From contig CM007314.1 of NCBI GenBank assembly GCA_000333855.2, forward strand, positions 1 through 64,000: 64,000 bases of DNA. Direction: 5' to 3'. A program made the position numbers and the translations under genes. Positions 44,196 through 53,737 of this stretch are shown piece after piece (the first letter of the stretch is position 1; each line of letters opens with the position of its first letter). Under the pieces are notes generated by a model. The model did no database searches and was not told where the DNA came from. It was given only the letters and a program-made list of their open reading frames with translations. The DNA comes from Endotrypanum monterogeii. Its lineage: Eukaryota; Euglenozoa; Kinetoplastea; Trypanosomatida; Trypanosomatidae.

Positions 44196-44312
44196 TGTGA
44201 ACACCACGCGCTACCACCGCCCCCCTCCTTCCTCCCCCTCCCTTTCGTTAGAGGGTGGAAGAGAGAGGGAAAAGGGGGATAGGACGGGGGGTGGTAGCGC
44301 GTGGTGATCACA
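44196..44312. repeat. 117-bp near-palindromic element
   Basis: Perfect 17-bp arms at 44202-44218 and 44290-44306, each extended outward by five more matching bases after one mismatch (TGTGA at 44196-44200 and TCACA at 44308-44312). Between them the left half is almost pure pyrimidine and the right half almost pure purine, so much of the interior can also pair. It could form a very stable RNA hairpin in the transcript or a cruciform or triplex in DNA. It has no coding capacity. No neighbouring copy was found by eye. Confidence 0.85.
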
Positions 44313-44538
44313 CACTATACATCAGCGGCACGCATACGGTGAGGTGGGGATGGACAGCAGTCAGCTGAGCAGCGGGTTAGCCTCGATACTGACCCGCCTC
44401 TCCTTAGTTCTCCCGATCCTAGCCGCTCTGCGCCATGTACGCTGCCCCGTGTCACCTCCCTCGCGGGAGGCACAACCTCACCCACCAAAACACACCCAGG
44501 ACTGAGTGAAATACGCCCAAGCAGCAGTGCCAGTGTGT

Positions 44539-44730
44539 CTACGACACGGAGGGTAGTGCACACGTGCCCATCATAGCCGCTGAACCCAACACAGCGACAC
44601 CTGCAGTCTCACAAGAGGCACTCGCAGCAGTGTACAGCGCCGGCTGCAGCGCGTCGGAGAAATGATGCCCCGTCACCATCACGAATGCAAGTGCACAGGC
44701 AAGAAGACGTAGGCACTTGATTGACTCCAT
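44539..44730 (-). CDS. Possible mini-gene with signal peptide
   Basis: A 63-aa ORF from the ATG at 44730 (another in-frame ATG at 44745). It begins with MESIKCLRLLACALAFVMV, a good signal-peptide or membrane segment, followed by a short Ala/Ser/Cys/Gly-rich stretch. A pyrimidine-rich region (CTTCTTCTTGTTCTTTTC) lies about 140-165 nt upstream on the same strand. It may be the 5' fragment of a secreted or surface protein gene or a chance ORF. No family is recognised. Confidence 0.25.
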   Translation of the reverse strand: MESIKCLRLLACALAFVMVTGHHFSDALQPALYTAASASCETAGVAVLGSAAMMGTCALPSVS

Positions 44731-45352
44731 CGCAGCGAGAGTCATCGACGAACCCTCCCCACCACCCCACTCCCAGCATGCACACGCCAAGGTAGCACTC
44801 GCCGTCGTGAGGAATACACAACAGAACCGAGAAACCCCACAAGATGTGAAAAGAACAAGAAGAAGCACGGAGGCACAGAAGTCACCTAATCTTTGGCAAA
44901 TGACGCGTGACTAGAGAACATGAAGTCAAGACAAGTTTATGAAGTTTGGTTTGATTACCCCAGCGGTGAGGAGGCGGTCGGTACCACAGATGCGAGGAGA
45001 GCATCTATTTGTATCCTGAAAGAACACGGGAAAATGTGCCAAGTGTCTATGGAAGCCGCGAGAGCGGGTGAGATCGCACAAACGGGGGGGAGAAGCGAAA
45101 GAAATAAACGCGTGTCCGACTCCATCGTAGCAGCGGACGCTTAAAAGTGCTCGGCAAATTGTGAGTGACCACCCCGATCTGACACACTGAAAAATAAAAA
45201 ATAAAATTATACTAACAAAAAAAGAAGCGAAGAAGTCTACTAGCCCGAAAGGGCACCTGGAAAATGTATTGGTGATACTCACACTACGCTGGCCTCAAGG
45301 TAACCGACGCCTAGACGACAGAGGAACGACACCCTCATCGTCGGCAAGCTAC

Positions 45353-47218
45353 TCAAAGGTGCGACGCGATAGCTCCTGGAAGACCCATCTTATCGAACAT
45401 CATCTCCCTTTTCTGTCGCTCCCTGAGCGACGCCCCGCTCTCGTTCTCCCGCGGTACAGATGGAAGTAGCTTACCGGGGTTACAAATGTTTTTAGGGTCG
45501 ACTTTTTTCTTCAAGGCAAAAAGCAAGTCTACGGTGTTTGGGCCCAGATAGCGGTTCATCCATGGCACGTGTTCGTAGCCGATGCCGTGATGATGAGTAA
45601 GGTTACCAGTGTACCTTAGCATCACCTCTGTCGCACGCTTCTTGATTTCTAGAAAAATCTTCATATCCATGTCATCCTTTTGGGAGCTGGCAAAGGTAAA
45701 GTAGAGACAACAGCCGTACTTGTACTGGTGAGCCGTGTGGCAGCCAATCCAGCCGTGATGCCCATGTGCCTTCCACACATCCCGCACAGCAGCCTTCACT
45801 TCACGCCAGCACGGAATCGCCTGCGAGTAGAGGACGCTCGTCTCAAAGACATCGGCCCAGTGAGACAGAGACAACGCGAAATCGCGTATGTATGGGAGAT
45901 CATATTTCTTCTCCTGCCAGCTCTCACCCGCCCCGCGACCGATGCTCACACCACCGTATTGCTTGAACACGGTCGCGGTCTCGCTACGCTGGAACTTGAC
46001 CCTTTCCGGTGTGGCCTCAAAGCCAACGATCACTAAACACATGCGCTGCATGTTCCAGCCACGGTAACTCTCGAGAAATGCTTTAACCCCCTTTGTGACC
46101 AGACGCTCGAGAAACCCTCGCTTAGCTGTGCTCATTGCCATACTCATGCGAAAGTCGTCCTCGTCGTAAAGGCGCATTGTGCATGGATGAATACCCTTGG
46201 CACTACACGTGTAGAAGGCACCAAAGCCTGCCTCAAAGGTGGGAAAAAGATATCCCTCATACAATCTTTCCTCTGGTATGGGCTCGAGTTTGACGGTAGC
46301 CTCGGTGATGATCCCGAAGGCACCCTCGGAGCCGATAAAAAGTCCGTTCAGATCCACGCCGCACGTGCGGGAGGTAATCGGGGTTGCAACCACGCCGGTC
46401 GGTGTGACCACCTTCACAGCCACAACCATATCCTCAATATCGCCGTATTGGTTTGACATGGCCCCGCTGCCACGTGCCCCAATCCATCCGCCAAGGGTGG
46501 AGTAGATGTAGCTGTCGGGGTCGTGCCCGAGCATAAAACCGTAGCGAAATAACTGTTTATCCAGGTCGGGGCCGAGCACACCGGTCTCAAAGGTCGCCAG
46601 ACGCGACTCACAGTCAATCGATATCATGCGGTTCATTCGACGCATGTCCACAGAGACGATCATGCGGGCTCGCTCAAACGGGTCCGCCTCGACCCCACCC
46701 GTCACATTAGTGCCACCGCCAAAGGGAATGACAACGACGTTGTGCTTATGCGCCAACTCCATGATGGAGACGCAGTCCTTGTGGCAATTCGGAAGTAAAA
46801 TACAGTCCGGAGCGTGCTCAACCATACCCCTCCGAACACGCCACAGGTCGCGATAATTTTTTCCGACAACATGACACAGACGACTCTTTCCATCAGGGCG
46901 TATTTGGCTGCCCTCAAGTTTCTCTGAAAGGTCTTTCATAAACGCTTCGTTGATGTTCGGTTTGTTCAGCATCGCTATCGCCTTCTCGAGCGGAATACTT
47001 GGCGACAGTGGCGGGACCTCCCTTGGGCCCACTCCTCCGCTCACTTCTTTGTAAAGAAACTCGAGCAGATTCTTAATTGGTTTTCCATCCACGTGGCGTA
47101 CCCAAAACGGATTCTCTTCATCGATCTGCATCTGAACGCCCTCGATCCCCCACCCATTCCATTTGATGCGGTCATACTCTTCCTGGCGAGTAGACACCTG
47201 CGCCTCTTCAGCAGACAT
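45353..47218 (-). CDS. Alkyldihydroxyacetonephosphate synthase, glycosomal
   Basis: Encodes 621 aa, with ATG at 47218. It replaces the acyl chain of acyl-DHAP by a fatty alcohol, the step that makes the ether bond of ether lipids, in glycosomes. The C-terminal SHL is a type 1 peroxisomal/glycosomal targeting signal. The FAD-binding domain (about residues 145-330) shows VVIPFGGGTNVTGGVE, then GGWIGARGSGAMSNQYGDIEDMVV and GSEGAFGIITEATVKL. The C-terminal FAD-oxidase-type domain ends with GNLTHHHGIGYEHVPWM, holding the conserved His cluster. DPKNICNPGKLLP is the usual near-terminal motif. The length matches human AGPS and trypanosome ADS. In Leishmania, ether lipids are in LPG and GPI anchors. 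The acceptor is about 70 nt upstream (CCCGCAG at 47290-47296). Confidence 0.97.
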   Translation of the reverse strand: MSAEEAQVSTRQEEYDRIKWNGWGIEGVQMQIDEENPFWVRHVDGKPIKNLLEFLYKEVSGGVGPREVPPLSPSIPLEKAIAMLNKPNINEAFMKDLSEKLEGSQIRPDGKSRLCHVVGKNYRDLWRVRRGMVEHAPDCILLPNCHKDCVSIMELAHKHNVVVIPFGGGTNVTGGVEADPFERARMIVSVDMRRMNRMISIDCESRLATFETGVLGPDLDKQLFRYGFMLGHDPDSYIYSTLGGWIGARGSGAMSNQYGDIEDMVVAVKVVTPTGVVATPITSRTCGVDLNGLFIGSEGAFGIITEATVKLEPIPEERLYEGYLFPTFEAGFGAFYTCSAKGIHPCTMRLYDEDDFRMSMAMSTAKRGFLERLVTKGVKAFLESYRGWNMQRMCLVIVGFEATPERVKFQRSETATVFKQYGGVSIGRGAGESWQEKKYDLPYIRDFALSLSHWADVFETSVLYSQAIPCWREVKAAVRDVWKAHGHHGWIGCHTAHQYKYGCCLYFTFASSQKDDMDMKIFLEIKKRATEVMLRYTGNLTHHHGIGYEHVPWMNRYLGPNTVDLLFALKKKVDPKNICNPGKLLPSVPRENESGASLRERQKREMMFDKMGLPGAIASHL

Positions 47219-47289
47219 TAGGAGTTAGGTGCTGGCGTATTTTTTTTCGTTTCCCTCTCTTTTGGAATTCGTGGATGTGGTGCGTGTGT

Positions 47290-47345
47290 CTGCGGGAGAG
47301 GGAAGAGGGGAGAAGAAGCCTGCCTGCTTTATGAAGAAAAGTTGA
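47290..47345 (-). promoter_or_regulatory. Trans-splice acceptors for alkyl-DHAP synthase
   Basis: On the minus strand the tract CTCCTCCCTTTTCTCAACTTTTC and a second tract CTTCTTCTCCCCTCTTCCC each end in an AG (AAAGCAG and CCCGCAG). The proximal one gives a 5' UTR of about 70 nt. Two usable sites are possible. Confidence 0.6.
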
Positions 47346-47478
47346 GAAAAGGGAGGAGAAAATCTATGCACTGGGAATTTATCTGATCGGCTCGCACACT
47401 TTCGGGGTGACTCAGTATCCTTTGATCTCCCTGCTGCAGAAAAATATCCTTCACAAAAACATAAATACATACATACAG

Positions 47479-47503
47479 ATATATATATATATATATATAT
47501 ATA
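47479..47503. repeat. AT microsatellite
   Basis: About 12 AT units preceded by ATAC repeats. Confidence 0.95.
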
Positions 47504-48200
47504 CGTGTGAAAACACTCGCCTGGCACACCACGCACCGAGAATGCTCTGAGTAGGGAGAAGAATACTGATGTGAAAGAAAATAAAGGTTACAAGATGCAC
47601 ACTGAGCGCAGACACATATACACGCAAGCGGGTGGCTCACTGGAAAAGAAACTGAAAAAAAAAGATGAATATGATGTGGCATAAGGCAAAGAATAAAGCG
47701 AATAGGGGGAAGGAGGGAAATAGAGGAGAGAGAAGTGCGTGTGTGTGTGTGTGTACGCGGTTGTGCACACGCAGGAGGCGCCGAGAATGATACCAAATAC
47801 TGAGAGAAAAAAGCGGCGAAGCAATCAGAACTCCCACGTGCGACATGTGCAGTATCGTCTTCGTCGCTGCACACGCGCAAAAGCCATGCGCGCCTCAAAA
47901 TGCACTGACATCTCATTACATGACTAGTGAGCATGCAAACGGGAGACAAAATCAAAACAGTTAAAAGTAAGTGACACCCACCCTCCGACAGGGGCGCATA
48001 GTGGTGGGGGTGGAGAGAAAGGGTATCAACACAGCCGCCACAAGCGTTCACCAGAAAGCGCGTACATAGGGATACAGCATTGAATAAGAAAAGGAGTAGA
48101 GTTGTTGGGGATGTCTTTCAGAGTGTCCATCCGTCACGCCGCAGTCCCAGGACTAAGGACTGTTTCTGCCCCTTTAACTGTATGCTTGGCCCTCTCTACC

Positions 48201-50324
48201 TCAGTACTTGTCACGACAGCAGAAAAGACGGAGCACCGCCATCGTTGCCTCATAACGCCACCCTCGCGTAGCGACATTCCCAGGCGCCTGCGCCTCTACA
48301 GTGCCCTGCTGCATTGTGGAAAGGAGTCGGCGCAGCTGGCGGATCTTCTCGAGCGAGTCACTTGGGGCGGCACGCTTCCTCATTTCGTCCTCAAGTGCAC
48401 TGAGGCAGAAAAGCGTCATGTTGTGATTGAATCCAAAAAATGACGCGGTTTTACACCGGCGCTTCGCATCATGCGAGGCGGCGTCGTGACGGAGGAGAGG
48501 GAATAAAATATTGTCCCGGATGGTTGCGGAGCCGTTGAGGAGCGTCACGACGCGGTCAATACCCATTCCCCACCCTGCTGTAGGAGGCAGCCCAGCCTGC
48601 AGTGCCTTTAGAAATGTTTCGTCCAACGCCATCGCCTCATCATCGCCTGTTTGTCTATCCAGCATCTGCTCTTGGAAGCGGTAGTACTGCTCCTGCGGGT
48701 CATTGAGCTCACTGTATGCGTTGCAGTACTCTATGCCGTTGATAAAAAGCTCGAAGCGGGCTGACAACCCCGGCCGCACACGCTGCTCCATGGCCAGCGG
48801 ACTCATGAAGAGCGGATGGTCTGTCACAAAGGTCGGCTCCACCACGCGATCCGTGATAAAAAAGTCGATGAGCTTGTCGAACATCCTGGCAGCCGTGCGC
48901 ACTGACGGCAGCGGGATGTTGTAGCGGAGCATGATAGCAGACATATAGGCCATGCCGCGCGGCGTGCTCAACTCTGTCGGGGGTGGCAACTCGACACCAG
49001 CGCCTTCCTGAACTGCGTCGTATGCGTTGATGCGGCGAAAGGGTTGCGCGAGATCAAGCTCCACCGGCTTCTTCGTCACACAAGAGGCCACTGTGATTTT
49101 TGTTGTGCCGTTGGCAGCAAGTGCCAGGAGACGGAGAATGTCCTCCGTCATGGTCATCAAATCCTTGTAGGTGTGATAGGCAGCATAAAGCTCACACGTG
49201 GTGAACTCGGGGTTATGACTGCGATCGGCATCCTCGTTCCGAAACACGCGGCCGATCTCGTATACACGATCCATACCACCAACCACGCACTGCTTCAAGT
49301 GCAGCTCTGGGGCCACCCGTAAGAAGAGGTCTGTGTTGTTCGCATTATGATGCGTGACAAACGGTTTCGCGTTAGCGCCTGACGCGACGGTATGCAGCAC
49401 TGGCGTCTCCACCTCAATAAAGCCGCGCGCGTCGAGAAAATCGCGCAGAGCACGAGTGATAGCGTGGCGCTTGCGGAAGTGCTGCACGACGGAGGGGTTA
49501 GACATCATGTCGACGAAGCGATAGCGGTACTTGATATCAGTGTCCGTGAGCGGTACGAATCCTTTCAAATCTGGGCACATCGCCTGGTCAGTGCAGACGT
49601 ATGGTGCCAATATAAAGGCCTCCGCCGCGTAAAGAGACAGCTCCCCCTTCACAGTGCGGCCGGGCACACCGATGGCTCCGATAATGTCACCCGTGTGTAG
49701 CTTGTCAGTGAAAGACCGCAGGTCAGCCTTTGTGAACGACTCACTCACCTGCCGCAACACCTGCAGCTCGGTCTCGCCGCTGCGAATTGTGATAAAAAGA
49801 ATGCGGCCCATGTCCCGAATGCTCACCACACGACCCCCCACGCGCACACCGCGTGCCTCGCTACACTGCTGACCGGAGCGAATGTGGTCGTACTTCGCAC
49901 GGAACTCGGGAAGGGGCATCACAGTGTCGAATGACTGATACGCATTCGGGAAGTCCAAGACTGTACGCGTGGGTGGAAAGGGCGGAGTGGCCCTTGCGGT
50001 GGGAAGTGATGCTACACCGCTCTGACCTCTCGCTGGCGTATTCACAGTCAACATACTCGGTGAATTTGAGGACCCCTTGCGCCGCCTTCGCCTCCGCTCC
50101 TCGTACATCGATGCCTCGCTATCTTCTATGGGACCTTGCGCCTCAGATGCCAATAGCGAAGAAGAGGAAGAAGCGATGGAAGACGCCGCCCCATTCGCCG
50201 GTGAGACAATGCCAGTGGAAGTTGATGTGCCTTTCTGGGCGACAACCGACGCTGACCGATATTGTAATGTCGACGAGGTCAGAAGCCGCAGCGCCGCTGA
50301 TGGAGATTTCCCAATGCGGTACAT
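48201..50324 (-). CDS. Lysyl-tRNA synthetase, class II, mitochondrial form (LysRS-2 type)
   Basis: Encodes 707 aa from the ATG at 50324; the longer frame begins at GTG. It charges tRNA-Lys. The N-terminus (MYRIGKSPSAALRLLTSST) is a mitochondrial presequence, followed by a Ser-rich and basic stretch. The OB-fold anticodon-binding domain starts at about residue 155 (VRVGGRVVSIRDMGRILFI). The class II core shows motif 1 (ITRALRDFLDARGFIEVETP), motif 2 (YEIGRVFRNEDADRSHNPEF) and motif 3 (GWGMGIDRVVTLLNG, then NILFPLL). About 100 residues follow motif 3, longer than usual. In T. brucei LysRS-2 such a C-terminal tail keeps the enzyme inactive until it is removed in the mitochondrion. The order next to alkyl-DHAP synthase fits my memory of the T. 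brucei/Leishmania locus. Confidence 0.95.
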   Translation of the reverse strand: MYRIGKSPSAALRLLTSSTLQYRSASVVAQKGTSTSTGIVSPANGAASSIASSSSSLLASEAQGPIEDSEASMYEERRRRRRKGSSNSPSMLTVNTPARGQSGVASLPTARATPPFPPTRTVLDFPNAYQSFDTVMPLPEFRAKYDHIRSGQQCSEARGVRVGGRVVSIRDMGRILFITIRSGETELQVLRQVSESFTKADLRSFTDKLHTGDIIGAIGVPGRTVKGELSLYAAEAFILAPYVCTDQAMCPDLKGFVPLTDTDIKYRYRFVDMMSNPSVVQHFRKRHAITRALRDFLDARGFIEVETPVLHTVASGANAKPFVTHHNANNTDLFLRVAPELHLKQCVVGGMDRVYEIGRVFRNEDADRSHNPEFTTCELYAAYHTYKDLMTMTEDILRLLALAANGTTKITVASCVTKKPVELDLAQPFRRINAYDAVQEGAGVELPPPTELSTPRGMAYMSAIMLRYNIPLPSVRTAARMFDKLIDFFITDRVVEPTFVTDHPLFMSPLAMEQRVRPGLSARFELFINGIEYCNAYSELNDPQEQYYRFQEQMLDRQTGDDEAMALDETFLKALQAGLPPTAGWGMGIDRVVTLLNGSATIRDNILFPLLRHDAASHDAKRRCKTASFFGFNHNMTLFCLSALEDEMRKRAAPSDSLEKIRQLRRLLSTMQQGTVEAQAPGNVATRGWRYEATMAVLRLFCCRDKY

Positions 50325-51514
50325 TGTGAAGGTCACCGAAGTTAGACAAAATTTGAATTAAAAAAAAAAACTCGGCAATAGGATAATAGCAAGCGGCCGC
50401 TGGTGCGCACGTTTCGGTGATGTACACACGGAGACAACGGGGCGAGGATCACTGTGATTGGCCAATGCACCAGGAACACCACTAAGCTGCTGAGCGCAGC
50501 TGTGTCAAGAGTAGCACATACTTTGTATGACGTATAAAAACAGAGGCAGTAGACCCAACATAGAGAGAGAGAGAAACATAGTCTTCGATGGCGACAACGG
50601 CAAGAAGCCAACTGCGCAAGTAAGCCATGAACAGCGGTACCCCTTCGTCCCTCCCTTGCTCGCAAACGGGGCACAATAGTCTAAATGGGGGCTTATCTCG
50701 ACCTCGCCGGGGTGCAGATACAACACTGACTTCCGTTCGTCATGTTCCCCTACAACACACGACTCGCCACTACATTGTACCACCCCTTTCTACTTTCAAT
50801 CTTCAAAAAGAAAAAAAAAAGACTTCCCAAAGAAAAGTAAGCGATGCCATCTAGGGAAGAAGAAGTACGTATATCAGCAGATAAAACGTACACACACGCA
50901 CACACACAGAGAGAGAGAACGAGAGAGCACAGATGCGTCACCTCCGTCATTCAGGCGTATGCGCCTAGGGGGAGAAGGGACAGAAGGTAGAGACGGTTGT
51001 ATTGTTTTGAGTTTTTTTTTTTCTGGTGGCTAGTTCGACACGCCAAACGCGTGACGATAGAAGCAAATATGTGCGCTCTGCTTTCGCATCTGCCAAGGTG
51101 ACGACCACTCGATCGTGGTCTCTACATGATGAAGAGCAAATCACAATGTAGTCCCACAGGAGATAAACGAACGCATAAAGCTCAGGAGGCTTACGTCACG
51201 CCAACACCAATGTGTGTGTGTGGGTGGGTGGGGGAGGCGGAGGGGAAGGAGGGCGGCTGGCAAGAAGCTTTAGATAAAAAAAAAGACTACCTGACATGGT
51301 GGTACCCCCCTCCCTCCCCCCAATCGACCCCATTCCACATAGACGGGAAATGCAAAAGAAGGTGAAAAAAAGCAAATACTGCGAAAACGGACGCAACTAA
51401 GTCACAATGCACTACACCTGGAGCCTTATCCAAAGAGAAAGACATGCACACACCTTCCGACTACCATAATCATCATAATCATCGCGACCACCACCACCAC
51501 CACTGCCGTACCTG
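50325..51514. other. Intergenic spacer
   Basis: No gene. On the minus strand an 11-T run at about 50361-50371 lies 40 nt upstream of the LysRS ATG. No AG occurs between this run and the ATG; the first AG after it is at 50297-50298, inside the coding frame. An acceptor just upstream (TTGCCGAG) could supply the full-length message. The rest is the 3' UTR of the YIPF gene. Confidence 0.55.
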
Positions 51515-52579
51515 CTACAACTTGTAGTTGAAAAAATAAATCTTCAAAAATACCACGAGACCCATGTGGAAGGTCGTCACGAATCCCACCAGGCCGATGA
51601 ACCAGTTCCGTACCAGCGTTGTCTTCCACATGTGCCACATATTGATGAGCAAGTACATAGTAGACCAAGCGCCACCCACCAAAACAAAGATCCACTGCGC
51701 AGCGCGAGACGGAATCATGCAGAGAATAGCCACAAGCTCAACTATGAACATGCTGTAGCCGTACAAGCAAAGTGTCTCGGTGAGTGTGGCAGGCAAACTC
51801 TTCCACTGCATAATGCCGTATACGATGGCACTGAAGAGAAAGCAGTAGAGATAAATGACGACGTACGCCACTGAGGCCATGTAGAAATTGTATTTCCAGG
51901 GCTCTGCTGTGGTGTTCGTCTTAGTGTACGCGATCTTGCTCATGACATTGCTGGCAACCGCCAAAGTCATCCAGAGGGTTGTGCAGATCCAGAAAGGTCC
52001 GTAGAGGTCTGGCTTGCGTGACAGCACCACTCCAGCCTCCTCCAGCACCGTCTCCTGCGTCACCCCGCCGGCATCATCCAAGCCGACAGATTCGTTGAAG
52101 TGCCAATTGCGGTCCATCAGAAAGTCCGGCGGGTTCAGTGGGACGATGGTGTTGCTGAGGCGAAGCAGGAGCTGCCGCGTGTTGATGTCAAAGAATTGCT
52201 GAAAGAACGGCAGCGTGAACATTTTTTTTGCCTCGGTTGGTTGGGACGCCGTTGCCGCAGCGGCCTCTGCTGAAGCAGAGTCGCCTGGTGGCTTGAAGTT
52301 GACTGCAGCCGATGCCGCTGCCGGGGGTGGGGGTGGGGGTGGCGTAGGACCACCACCCCCAGAAAAAAATTGACTGGGAAATTTGCTTGTGTCGGTGTCC
52401 ACAGGTGACTTAGTCACCTCGGTGTACACGACAGACCCGTAGCCATGAAGTGGATCACTGGCGCCGTTGAAGGTGGTGGGCGCCGCTATCCCCGCGGGCG
52501 GAACAGCAGCGGCGACAGGAGGATACACCTGCTCGCGGAAAGGGTCCGCCGAGGCACTGCTATCGTAGGGGTTTGCCAT
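51515..52579 (-). CDS. YIPF (Yip1-domain) membrane protein, YIPF1/2-like
   Basis: Encodes 354 aa, with ATG at 52579. The N-terminal half is disordered and rich in Pro, Ala and Ser, with a run of seven Pro at about residue 83. The Yip1 domain covers about 125-354. It has the conserved PDLYGPFWICTTLWMTLAVASN at the start of helix 1 (family pattern DLYGPFW), and five membrane helices at about 193-213, 232-256, 266-290, 295-316 and 325-350, with LCLYGYSMFIVE in helix 3. YIPF proteins bind Rab GTPases and shape ER-Golgi membranes. The closest group by pattern is YIPF1/YIPF2. A pyrimidine tract lies on the coding strand at 52641-52680. Confidence 0.88.
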   Translation of the reverse strand: MANPYDSSASADPFREQVYPPVAAAVPPAGIAAPTTFNGASDPLHGYGSVVYTEVTKSPVDTDTSKFPSQFFSGGGGPTPPPPPPPAAASAAVNFKPPGDSASAEAAAATASQPTEAKKMFTLPFFQQFFDINTRQLLLRLSNTIVPLNPPDFLMDRNWHFNESVGLDDAGGVTQETVLEEAGVVLSRKPDLYGPFWICTTLWMTLAVASNVMSKIAYTKTNTTAEPWKYNFYMASVAYVVIYLYCFLFSAIVYGIMQWKSLPATLTETLCLYGYSMFIVELVAILCMIPSRAAQWIFVLVGGAWSTMYLLINMWHMWKTTLVRNWFIGLVGFVTTFHMGLVVFLKIYFFNYKL

Positions 52580-52711
52580 TGCAGTGTGAGAAGGGGAAAT
52601 ATGTTAAGTTGCTTAACGATATGACAAATGCTTCAAATGAGACGACGAGAGGGAGAGCAACAAAGAGGAAGAAAGGAAACAACAGTAGCACCACCACCAT
52701 GTATTCCTCCA

Positions 52712-52753
<42 letters not shown>

Positions 52754-53737
52754 GTTCAAGTAAAATGGGCAGAAATAGAGAGAGGGGGAGGGGGGGGAGC
52801 TCAGAGCAGCCCTGTTCAGGGATATGATCCCATGGTGGAGTAGTTATGCGAGAAAACATGGAAGGAAGTGCAGCGGGAGTGTAAAACACTATGGGAGAAA
52901 GAGAGATGCACGGGTTACACTAGACTTTTTCGTGGCGATACCGTAAGGCGAAAAAAAAAAAAAGACAATCTGATAAGCTTTATGTGACCCCTTTTGTCTT
53001 CATGTCTGACCCGTGCGGTATGAGAAGCTGTAAAGCACACTTGCGAATATCGAAGAAACCTGGGATGTGATCAGGTCCCCAGCAGGCATCCATGTGCATA
53101 TGTGTATTTCCATATACATATATATTTTTCAGTGAAGAAAGAGTACCACTCATTTCCACAGGCATCGCGGCACGACCAGAAACACAAGGGACATGTACGT
53201 CCCCCTCACCACCACCCCACTATGTAAAATATGGACCTGGGGAAAAGGGAAAGGAGGGCCAGAGCAAAAACGCAGCGAATCATTGAGATCGGTTGCACGC
53301 ATACCTCAAAAAGAAAAATTTGTGGGTGGGCGTGTGTGTGAGAGGGGGAGATGAACCAGAGGTGATCAGAAGGGCAGCGATACACCTTTCACAAAGACAC
53401 AGACCCAGCTACAGATACGTGCACTTACCGACCCCCACACATATGTGCATACTCACATGTCATCCTCTCAGCGCGCTCGCACATACCCCTGAGAAAAGAA
53501 AGACGGAGGCCCAACGCAGAATCTCATCTTCTGCCGCCGTAACGGAGTCGAAACAACTGTTCGATAACACAACAAACCGCTCCACTTTTTTTTCTCTCTT
53601 CCGCCACAAAAAAAAAAAAGAAACAAAAATATCTCACCGTTTCTCCTTAAACGAATGCCTTTGGTAAATCCTAAAAAAAAATCCCTCTTGTCTGTGTCCT
53701 CTATGGTTGGTTCGCATGCACTCCCAGAGATGAGACT
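52580..53737. other. Intergenic spacer
   Basis: No gene. It holds the YIPF splice tract (52641-52680 on the minus strand), a GT repeat (52715-52751), purine-rich sequence to 52800 and A-runs. The remainder is the 3' UTR of the tail-anchored LRR gene. Confidence 0.6.
52715..52751. repeat. GT microsatellite
   Basis: About 18 GT units in the 5' region of the YIPF gene. Confidence 0.95.

Larger units (their letters stand above)
42618..45352. other. Long spacer with repeats and a strong inverted repeat
   Basis: Apart from the weak ORF at 44539-44730 no gene is supported. It has GT repeats (42678-42694, 43203-43252), a CA repeat (43816-43842), homopolymer runs, and the 117-bp inverted repeat at 44196-44312. 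Right next to it, 44372-44470 holds two further hairpins (GCGGGT/ACCCGC and CCTCCC/GGGAGG) in a GC-rich stretch that could be a retroposon remnant. Confidence 0.6.
47219..48200. other. Intergenic spacer
   Basis: Contains the splice tracts of the alkyl-DHAP synthase gene, a TA repeat at 47479-47503 and purine-rich sequence to about 47740. No gene. Confidence 0.6.

Noticed and set aside
44372..44470. GC-rich segment with two small hairpins, suspected retroposon remnant
   Set aside because: I could not match it to a known SIDER consensus, so it is only mentioned as context.
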